Assembly: GCA_001803705.1 (NCBI GenBank) | Contig: MHDY01000206.1 | Location: forward strand, 1-12,404 | Length of the DNA: 12,404 bases | Reading direction: 5' to 3' | Source of the DNA: Nitrospirae bacterium GWC2_56_14 | GTDB lineage: Bacteria; Nitrospirota; UBA9217 | Shown: positions 6,504 through 12,404 of the stretch, piece by piece | Position numbering within the stretch: position 1 is the first letter of the stretch | How the letters are laid out: each line of letters opens with the position of its first letter | Made by a program: the position numbers and the translations under genes | Notes under the pieces: model-generated | The model's database searches: none | Told to the model about the DNA's origin: nothing | Seen by the model: only the letters and a program-made list of their open reading frames with translations

Positions 6504-7256
6504 TCACAGCTGCCGTACAAATTGCCGCACTGCGGCAAAATAGGCTGCTTCGTTGGCTGGCATAATGGTGTTGTGATCGCCACGTTCGAAGACCAGCAGG
6601 CCCTTCGGCTCGTTCGCCCAGGAAAAAAGCCGTTCTCCATGGGAAACCGGCACCAGATCGTCGTTGCGGGTATGCATGACGAGGGTCCGGCCGCGAAAAG
6701 AGGCAATCTTGCGCTGTTGGTTCAGTACCCGGTCTACGGCCTCTCGCAGACCGGCAAGGTCGGTGTCCAGCTGCCACGGTTCGACCCGCATGAGGATTCG
6801 TTCCAGCGGATCGGCGATGCCGCTTTCAATTATCAGGCCGGCGGCATGGGGAAAGACCGAGGCGCCGTGAATGGCGCAGAGCGAGCCCAAAGACCGCCCG
6901 AAGAAAATGATTCGTGCCGGGTCAAGCCCCGAAGCTGAAACGACCAGCTCCACATCGCCAAGCATGGCGGCCAGTGCCGGCATCCCGCTCGACATACCGT
7001 AGCCGCGGTAATCGACCAGCAGCAGGTTGGCGCCGATGGCGGCAATCTTATCTTCGAACTTCCCGACGTAATCGGCCACCGTTTCCCCGTTGCCATGGAA
7101 ATGGACGATGGTGGGCGCAGCGGGACTCACCACTCGGTACCTGCAACCGAGCCGGAAACCGTCACCCTCGATGAAGAATGGATCCTGGAAGCGGCACGGC
7201 CAGGGATAAAAGTAGCGCTCGGAGAGTACGGGATGGTCAAGGGGTGACTTCATCAT
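6504..7256 (-). CDS. Alpha/beta hydrolase (serine hydrolase, S33/Hydrolase_4 type)
   Basis: The 250-residue protein has a complete alpha/beta hydrolase plan: oxyanion segment HFHGNGET (53-59), VDYRGYGMSSG (81-91), nucleophile elbow GRSLGS with S122, acid N198-D-D-L-V-P (D199 or D200), and the final histidine in RGDHNT (H228). There is no signal peptide, so it is likely a cytoplasmic esterase, thioesterase or peptidase-like enzyme of the COG1073 kind; the substrate is not evident. Its ATG at 7256 overlaps the TGA of dus in ATGA, with AGGAGG nine bases upstream inside dus, showing translational coupling. A second ATG follows directly (7253) and could also be used. The LOG gene follows after 50 bases. 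Confidence 0.87.
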   Translation of the reverse strand: MMKSPLDHPVLSERYFYPWPCRFQDPFFIEGDGFRLGCRYRVVSPAAPTIVHFHGNGETVADYVGKFEDKIAAIGANLLLVDYRGYGMSSGMPALAAMLGDVELVVSASGLDPARIIFFGRSLGSLCAIHGASVFPHAAGLIIESGIADPLERILMRVEPWQLDTDLAGLREAVDRVLNQQRKIASFRGRTLVMHTRNDDLVPVSHGERLFSWANEPKGLLVFERGDHNTIMPANEAAYFAAVRQFVRQL

Positions 7257-8302
7257 GGCAGACTCCCTCCTTTGCCGGCATCCAGCTGTTCAATCACTGT
7301 TTCGAAAGCTCTCAGCGTCTTCGCCCGCCGCAACTCCTTCAGCGTCTTTGTCAGCTCGGGGTCGTCCATGTGCGCAATGATTGCCTTCAGTTTACCCATC
7401 ACCTGCATGTCACCACAAAACAGTCCCGCGTAACGGGCCTGCATCGCCCGCAGGTACCGGCCCAGTTCTTCACGCCGCTCGGTCAGCCCCGGCAACGCCG
7501 GAACAACCACCCGCAGCCGCTGAAACAGCAGCGGATCGGCAATCGCACCACGCCCCAACATCAGCCCGGCCGCACCGGTTTCCCGCATGACCCGCTCTCC
7601 ATCGGCCACGGTCCTGATGTCGCCGTTGGCAATGACCGGCAGCCGGGTCGCCCTTACCACCCGGGCGGTAACGGCATGATCGGCGGCGCCGTTGTATTCC
7701 TGGACCACAGTGCGGGGGTGGATGACGATAAAGTCGACCCCGGCACGCTCGAAAAGCGGCAGAAGCGCGAGCACCAGATCCGGCTCGTCGTAGCCGGCGC
7801 GCAGCTTCACCGAGAAGGTGCCGCTGACCGCCTCCCGCAACGGCGGGATGATTTCGGCAAGGTCTGCAGGCCGGCGCAGCATCCCGCCGCCGGTAAGACC
7901 GCTGGTCATCCGGCCGTAGGGGCAGCCCATATTCAGGTTTATGTGCGCCGCGCCCGCTTCCTGGGCGGCACGGGCCGCCGATACGAGCGCCTCTCGGCCA
8001 TGTCCCACCAGTTGCACTACGAGCGGCACCCCTTCTTCGGCAGCGGCTATTTCCTGCAGGTCCACCTTCGAAAGCCGCTTCACCGCTGCCGCGGCATTGA
8101 CCCGCATGAATTCGGTGAATACCACGTCGGGCCGGACCTGCTCGATGAAATAGCCCCGCAGGGCGCGATTGGTCAATCCCTGCATCGGCGCCAGCATGAG
8201 CGGCGCGACACCGGCCGGCCATGGAAGCGCAGCGGCATGCTTCAACTCTGCCGGCTGAACGGTTGACGGCGCACCGGCCTTGTTGTCAGTTAGTAAAAAC
8301 AT
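7253..8302 (-). CDS. dus: tRNA-dihydrouridine synthase (Dus family)
   Basis: This 349-residue FMN-dependent enzyme reduces uridines in the D-loop of tRNA. Seen in order are LMLAPMQGLTNRALR (35-49) at the start of the TIM barrel, FTEFMRVNA, the active-site segment NLNMGCPYG with catalytic C127, K166 in SVKLRAGYD, H195 in IHPRT, the FMN-binding VIANGDIRT (223-231) and GRGAIADPLLF (250-260), then a helical C-terminal tRNA-binding domain. The sequence does not settle whether it is the DusA, DusB or DusC type, so no letter is given; its length and the GCPYGRMTSGLTGG region look nearest to DusC. About 30 residues precede the barrel; ATG 8302 is kept because AGAGGA lies a few bases upstream. It is the first gene of a minus-strand cluster. 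Confidence 0.93.
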   Translation of the reverse strand: MFLLTDNKAGAPSTVQPAELKHAAALPWPAGVAPLMLAPMQGLTNRALRGYFIEQVRPDVVFTEFMRVNAAAAVKRLSKVDLQEIAAAEEGVPLVVQLVGHGREALVSAARAAQEAGAAHINLNMGCPYGRMTSGLTGGGMLRRPADLAEIIPPLREAVSGTFSVKLRAGYDEPDLVLALLPLFERAGVDFIVIHPRTVVQEYNGAADHAVTARVVRATRLPVIANGDIRTVADGERVMRETGAAGLMLGRGAIADPLLFQRLRVVVPALPGLTERREELGRYLRAMQARYAGLFCGDMQVMGKLKAIIAHMDDPELTKTLKELRRAKTLRAFETVIEQLDAGKGGSLP

Positions 8303-8350
8303 GAATCCTCTTTGGCAGACCGGACAGGACGTGTAGTTCTCGACGGATGA

Positions 8351-8379
8351 ATTCTAATGGAATTGACGTGCCGGTGCAA
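8351..8379 (-). promoter_or_regulatory. Possible sigma-70 promoter of dus
   Basis: On the minus strand TAGAAT (8351-8356, five of six to the -10 consensus) lies 17 bases after TTGCAC (8374-8379, a weak -35). The start would be near 8344, leaving a leader of about 40 bases before dus. No better pair is seen in this 196-base divergent region. Confidence 0.4.
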
Positions 8380-8442
8380 TATAAGCCTGTTCTGAAAGGT
8401 TGCCGGCGTGCCATTTTGAGTTGGATAAAGATGGATAGCATC

Positions 8443-8474
8443 GTTGGTTCTTTTTTTGCAGGACCGGAACCAAC
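8443..8474 (+). promoter_or_regulatory. Sigma-54-like promoter element with overlapping 8-bp inverted repeat
   Basis: TTGG (8444-8447) and TTGCA (8456-8460) place GG and GC exactly ten bases apart, the spacing required for -24/-12 promoters of RpoN. The intervening bases are mostly T, so the match beyond the invariant dinucleotides is partial. The same place carries a perfect inverted repeat, GTTGGTTC (8443-8450) and GAACCAAC (8467-8474), with a 16-base centre. It could be an operator or a hairpin at the start of the transcript. It lies 25 bases before the ATG of the exported small protein, about 12 bases upstream of where an RpoN transcript would begin plus a short leader. Pilus genes in Geobacter are known RpoN targets, which makes the reading plausible, not proven. 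Confidence 0.4.
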
Positions 8475-8498
8475 ACATACAAAGGCAGGTGAACAAAA

Positions 8499-8783
8499 AT
8501 GAGATGGTTGAAAACTTCCATGCTTCTTGCCGCAGTGGGACTCTCCGTTAGCGTGAATGCCGAAGAGATAACAAAAGGGTATGTGGAACAGGCTACCTCC
8601 TCCAGATTGGTCGTAGAAGTCAAGGGTGCCGCAAAGAGGCATTTCACACCCGCTGCGGATATCAAGGTTTTGAGTGAAAGCGGCCTGCTGGCGGTTACTG
8701 ATATACCCAAACATTCGATAGTGCAGGTTGTGGAACGGAACGGGCTGGCCGAACTGGTGATCGTTGAGGAAATGCCGCGATGA
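8499..8783 (+). CDS. Small exported protein co-translated with the PilY1-like gene
   Basis: The 94-residue product has a clear signal peptide (MRWLK, hydrophobic stretch, cleavage probably after VNA at residue 21), leaving about 73 residues in the periplasm or beyond. The mature part is beta-rich with alternating hydrophobic residues (GYVEQATSSRLVVEVKG, SIVQVVERNGLAELVIVEE). The layout resembles small OB-fold/DUF5666-like exported proteins; I am not able to assign it firmly. There is no cysteine in the mature part. The start ATG at 8499 is preceded by AGGTGA with seven bases spacing. The stop overlaps the ATG of the PilY1-like gene (ATGA), so the two are translated together and probably function together, for example in assembly or regulation of the large protein. 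It is not a prepilin: no type III signal or long N-terminal helix. Confidence 0.75.
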   Translation: MRWLKTSMLLAAVGLSVSVNAEEITKGYVEQATSSRLVVEVKGAAKRHFTPAADIKVLSESGLLAVTDIPKHSIVQVVERNGLAELVIVEEMPR

Positions 8784-11700
8784 AAACGCTACTGCACATC
8801 CTTGTTGCTCTTTGTTTTCTTGGTATAGTCGCACAGCCCGGCGATGCAGGAATTCTTTCCGGTGGTGGCCCGCCTGTCGTAACGTTGACATACCCGGCAA
8901 ACGGTGACGAAAATGTCGACATCACCGTCGGAAGCCTAACCGTAAACTTTGACAGTTATATGGACCCGGCCAGCTTCCGGGACAGGGTGTCCATCGATAA
9001 TGGTGCCGGGATCGCCAGCCTCGCTTTCGAACAGTTTCGCACCCAGCTCCGCATCAATCTCGCCGGCAACCTCCGGTACGGCACCAGGTATACGGTAACC
9101 ATCGCCCGCCAGGTACGGGATATTCTCAACAGCCGCATGGCAGGGGAATATTCTTTTTCGTTCACCACCTCGGCCAGGCCGGATGACGATACGACCTCCC
9201 CGGTCGTCACATCCACGTCCCCATTAGGGGGGGCGGCAGACGTAGCGCTCACCGCTCCTGTCGCCATGACCTTCAGCGAGGTCATGGACCCAGCAACCAT
9301 AACACCGGCGAACATAACGGTCAGCAACGGTGTGACCGGTTCAGTCGCCCTGGACAGTTCCGGCAGGACCGCCGTATTCACGCCCCATTCATACCTCGCC
9401 TCGAATACCGGCTACACCGTAACCGTCTCCACCGGGGTACGGGACAGTGCCGGCAATGCTCTCGCCTCCCCTTTCAGCTGGAACTTCCGTACGATTAATC
9501 CGGACAATATTCCCCCCACCGTGACTATCGTAACGCCCGTTGCCAACGCAACCGATGTCGCCGTCGACACCTCCATCCTGGCAGTCTTCAGCGAGGCTAT
9601 TGACCCGACAACAATCTCCACGGAGACCTTTATTGTCAATGGAGTGACAGGATCGGTCAGTTATGACGCGGCAACGTTTACCGCGACGTTCACTCCAACC
9701 GCCGCGCTTTCCTATGCAACGGGATATACGGCAACTATTTCCACCGGGATACGGGATATGGCCGGCAATGGAATGACCAGGTCGAAATCCTGGTCGTTCA
9801 CCACCCGGCGGGCTGCAGGGCAGACCCCGCTCAATTATTACTGCCACCTGCCTCCGTTCGTCACCAACAGCGCAACGGCGTTAATGCCGAACGTCCTCCT
9901 GCTGGTGGACAATTCGGGAAGCATGTACGAATTCGCCTACAAGACCGCAGGCAGCGGCAACAATTCTTACGATACGAGTTACACTCCGGGGATAGCCTAT
10001 TACGGCTATTTTGACAGCACCAAGATGTACAAATACCTCACCACCTCCGGTGGATATTTCCAGGTCGACACCTCCAAGGCCCAGGACAACAACAGCTTCT
10101 GGTCAGGAAATTTCCTGAATTGGCTGACAATGCGCAGGGTCGACATCCTGAGGAAAATACTGGTTGGCGGCAAGGTGCAGCCCCGTTCCGCCAACAGCGC
10201 AAATTTCCTGTACGCAGCCGAATCTCCTGACCGGGACTATTACAAGAGCTACAACAATGTCAGGTACCAGATCAAAGGGGACAGTTCCACCGAAATCATC
10301 TACGACTCGACCAACAACAGAACGTATAGCATAAAGATTTATGTGGGGGATCAGCCCCCCCAGGAAGGAATCATCCCGAAGTACCGGGACAAGCTGAATC
10401 TGGGCATCATGTTCTTCAACGACGGTTACCGGTACGAGGATCAGAGAAACAGCGTCAGGGACGGCGGCGATGTCATCGTCGACATCGGCTCCAACGGAAC
10501 GAACCTCATAACGCAGATCGAAAATTCCGATCCTGAAACGTGGACACCGCTGGCGGAATCGTTATACGAGGCAACGAGATATTTTCAGGCGACCGACAGC
10601 GCCTATAACGGCGGCACCTATTCGGGGAAGGACCCCATCCAGTATCCGTGTCAGAAGAACTTCGTCCTCGTCCTCACCGACGGGGAATCGACCAAAGACC
10701 AGAATATTCCCGGGTCGAACTGGAGCCTGGAGGGCCGGGTCAGCGACCCGAACGGGTTCAACGTCAGGACGTACATGGACAGAATAGCCAGCCAGGAAGG
10801 GTATAACAGCCAATGGGGAGTGAATGCCAATACCAGCGAAGGCACCTACTACCTGGAGGGAGTATCCTACTATGCCCACCTGACCGACCTGCGGACCAGT
10901 ACCGTCGGCAAGTCGGACCTGCCCGGCAAGCAGAACCTGACCATATATACTGTCTTTGCTTTTGATGATTCCCCCATTGGGCGGGATATTCTGAAGAAAG
11001 CAGCAAAATATGGCGGTTTCGACGACTTCGACAATACCGGCAAGCCCGATTCGGCGGCAAAATGGGACAAGAACGGCGATGGGGTCCCCGACACCTTTTA
11101 CGAAGCCCAGGATGGCGCATCGATTGCCGCCCAGCTGGAAAAGGCGGTGCTCGATATCCTGGCTCGCGTATCCGCAGGCACAGCAGCCTCGATCCTGAGC
11201 AACAGCGAAGGGACCGGCGCCAACATTCTCCAGGCGGTCTTCTACCCGAAGAAATCGTTCGAGAATTCCGAGGCATCGTGGATCGGAGAAATGCAGAACC
11301 TCTGGTACTACATCGATCCCCGGTTGCAGAACAGCACCATCCGTGAAGATAGCGTAACGGACAACATACTCGATCTGAAGCAGGACAAGGTGGTCCAGTT
11401 CCGCTTCGACAACGGCCAGACCGTTGCCGATCTCCTCTCAGACACCGACGGAGACGGAGACGGAGATGTGGCGAGCGGAACAGTGACCCCGGACGACCTG
11501 AACAGTCTCTGGCGTGCCGGAAAGCTGCTGTGGCAGCGGAATTCCGAGAGGACAATCTATACCCAGACAGCCGGGAGCCTCATCAGCTTCACCGACGGCT
11601 CTGCGTTCGATCCCGCCACAGCCGGCGTGCAGGCGCTTCTCCAGGCGGCCAATGAAGCTGAAGCGATGAAGATCGTCAGTTACACCAAGGGGGTCGACCA

Positions 11701-12404
11701 ATCCGGGTTCCGAAGCAGAACGGTAACGATCGATGGGAATACCGGGGTCTGGAAGCTGGGGGACATCGTTTCGTCCACGCCGCGTCTGCAATCCTTCAGC
11801 CGGCTCGCCGCCTACGACTCCCCGCCTTCCGCCGGCTACAGCGATTACACGTATAAATCCTTCGTCTCCTCGAACCAGTACAAATCTCGCGGAATGGGAT
11901 ACGTCGGTGCCAACGACGGGATGCTCCACGCGTTCAAGCTGGGCGAGCTGGATGTTACCGCATCGGGAAGCAGGAAAGCGAAACTGGAGGGGGACGATCT
12001 GGGGAAGGAGCAGTGGAGCTTCATTCCGAAGAACGCCCTTCCCTACCTGAAATACCTGGCCGATCCGGAGTACAACCACATCTACTACGTCGATGGACCG
12101 ACGGTGCTGCTGGATGCCAGCATCGGCGTTCCGTCCGGCTGTGCCACGGATTATTCGCTCTGCCAGAAGAACTATTCGGCAGTTGACGCCAACAACGACC
12201 TCGACCTGTCCAAGACCTCATGGCGCTCCATCCTGATCGGCAGCATGGGTTTCGGGGGCGCCTCGCGGAAAAGCTGCACCGCCGGCGCAAACTGCGTGCA
12301 GACGCCGATCGACGACCCGGACGATACCGAAAAGGGGGTGGGATACTCCTCCTATTTCGCACTGGACGTCACCGATCCCGAAAACCCTTCCCTCATGTGG
12401 GAGT
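8780..12404 (+). CDS. pilY1: PilY1-like protein with three N-terminal Ig-like repeats and a VWA domain (3' end outside window)
   Basis: At least 1208 residues are encoded and the frame is still open at the right edge. A signal peptide covers about residues 1-23. Three bacterial Ig-like (Big_5-type) repeats follow at about 31-132, 139-237 and 244-344, each with a PPxVTxxxPxxGAxxV-like start, an FSExMDP-like strand and GYTVTVSTGVRDxAGN-like ending. A von Willebrand A domain follows, with MIDAS residues DNSGSM (377-382), T589 (TPLAESLYEA) and D634 (LTDGES), and the PilY1-typical NFLNWLTMRRVDIL between them. Calcium-type loops are DKNGDGVPD (763-771) and DTDGDGDGD (888-896). The PilY1 beta-propeller is marked by LGDIVSSTPRL (993-1003) and GYVGANDGMLHAF (1040-1052). 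PilY1 proteins sit at type IV pilus tips and act in adhesion, pilus extension and mechanosensing. ATG 8780 has GAGGA nine bases upstream and overlaps the preceding stop. Confidence 0.9.
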   Translation, partial: MKTLLHILVALCFLGIVAQPGDAGILSGGGPPVVTLTYPANGDENVDITVGSLTVNFDSYMDPASFRDRVSIDNGAGIASLAFEQFRTQLRINLAGNLRYGTRYTVTIARQVRDILNSRMAGEYSFSFTTSARPDDDTTSPVVTSTSPLGGAADVALTAPVAMTFSEVMDPATITPANITVSNGVTGSVALDSSGRTAVFTPHSYLASNTGYTVTVSTGVRDSAGNALASPFSWNFRTINPDNIPPTVTIVTPVANATDVAVDTSILAVFSEAIDPTTISTETFIVNGVTGSVSYDAATFTATFTPTAALSYATGYTATISTGIRDMAGNGMTRSKSWSFTTRRAAGQTPLNYYCHLPPFVTNSATALMPNVLLLVDNSGSMYEFAYKTAGSGNNSYDTSYTPGIAYYGYFDSTKMYKYLTTSGGYFQVDTSKAQDNNSFWSGNFLNWLTMRRVDILRKILVGGKVQPRSANSANFLYAAESPDRDYYKSYNNVRYQIKGDSSTEIIYDSTNNRTYSIKIYVGDQPPQEGIIPKYRDKLNLGIMFFNDGYRYEDQRNSVRDGGDVIVDIGSNGTNLITQIENSDPETWTPLAESLYEATRYFQATDSAYNGGTYSGKDPIQYPCQKNFVLVLTDGESTKDQNIPGSNWSLEGRVSDPNGFNVRTYMDRIASQEGYNSQWGVNANTSEGTYYLEGVSYYAHLTDLRTSTVGKSDLPGKQNLTIYTVFAFDDSPIGRDILKKAAKYGGFDDFDNTGKPDSAAKWDKNGDGVPDTFYEAQDGASIAAQLEKAVLDILARVSAGTAASILSNSEGTGANILQAVFYPKKSFENSEASWIGEMQNLWYYIDPRLQNSTIREDSVTDNILDLKQDKVVQFRFDNGQTVADLLSDTDGDGDGDVASGTVTPDDLNSLWRAGKLLWQRNSERTIYTQTAGSLISFTDGSAFDPATAGVQALLQAANEAEAMKIVSYTKGVDQSGFRSRTVTIDGNTGVWKLGDIVSSTPRLQSFSRLAAYDSPPSAGYSDYTYKSFVSSNQYKSRGMGYVGANDGMLHAFKLGELDVTASGSRKAKLEGDDLGKEQWSFIPKNALPYLKYLADPEYNHIYYVDGPTVLLDASIGVPSGCATDYSLCQKNYSAVDANNDLDLSKTSWRSILIGSMGFGGASRKSCTAGANCVQTPIDDPDDTEKGVGYSSYFALDVTDPENPSLMWE
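11447..11464 (+). repeat. Hexanucleotide tandem repeat GACGGA x3 in the PilY1-like gene
   Basis: Three exact in-frame copies of GACGGA (coding Asp-Gly) are followed by GAT, producing the acidic DTDGDGDGD loop at residues 888-896. Because the unit is six bases, slippage would change the loop by whole Asp-Gly pairs without breaking the frame. Confidence 0.7.

Noticed and set aside
6454..6777. N-terminal extension of the LOG-family frame
   Set aside because: It overlaps the hydrolase gene in a different frame, has no family similarity, and ATG 6453 has a good ribosome site.
7178..8266. Plus-strand open frame of 362 residues
   Set aside because: Antisense to dus and the hydrolase; rich in His/Arg/Gln/Pro with no recognisable motif.
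8363..8385. TTGACG followed by TATAAG on the plus strand as a promoter for the exported protein
   Set aside because: The spacer is only 11 bases, too short for sigma-70.
8451..8457. Seven-T run with inverted repeat as a Rho-independent terminator
   Set aside because: The T run lies inside the loop between the arms and not after the stem, so neither strand has the required order.
8286..8900. Minus-strand open frame of 204 residues crossing the dus/pilus intergenic region
   Set aside because: It overlaps the clear exported small protein and the PilY1 start, and has no ribosome site or domain.
10764..11555. Minus-strand open frame of 263 residues
   Set aside because: Antisense to the PilY1-like gene and Arg/Cys/Ser-rich, as expected of a shadow frame.

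Overview
The window looks like a chromosomal segment of a GC-rich (roughly 60% by eye) deltaproteobacterium, most likely of the Geobacter group (Desulfuromonadia). This rests on overall protein style, on a large PilY1-like protein with bacterial Ig-like repeats and the NFLNWLTMRRVDILRK-type segment, on a stand-alone PAS protein, and on a FkpA/Mip-type FKBP. It is an inference, since no rRNA or species marker is present. Coding density is high, and no stretch longer than about 200 bases lacks a gene. I see no tRNA, rRNA, CRISPR array, insertion sequence or attachment site.

Layout. (1) 1-2939, minus strand: a secreted FKBP-type prolyl isomerase followed by a terminator hairpin, then a D-aminoacylase-family amidohydrolase, then a multi-spanning permease that runs off the left edge. 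The last two are 16 bases apart and probably act together, with uptake of a substrate followed by its deacylation. (2) 3089-3466, plus strand: a lone small PAS-domain protein with a cysteine cluster. (3) 3503-8302, minus strand: dus (tRNA dihydrouridine synthase), an alpha/beta hydrolase overlapping it by ATGA, a LOG-family nucleotide phosphoribohydrolase, then a good sigma-70-type promoter, a 71-residue unknown protein, a YhbS-like GNAT acetyltransferase and, overlapping it by ATGA, a fusion of a Pol I-type 5'-3' exonuclease to an RNase HI. (4) 8499-12404, plus strand: a small exported protein whose stop overlaps the start of a very large PilY1-like gene that continues past the right edge. 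The dus/pilus intergenic region holds a sigma-70-like promoter towards dus and a sigma-54-like element with an overlapping 8-bp inverted repeat towards the pilus genes.

The points most worth following are the exonuclease-RNase HI fusion, which keeps all expected catalytic residues of both nucleases; the PilY1-like adhesin with three N-terminal Ig-like repeats and its co-translated exported partner; the regulatory palindrome in front of them; and the single-domain PAS protein with a CC-x10-C-x3-C cluster. I do not see an obviously new multi-gene defence or mobile system.
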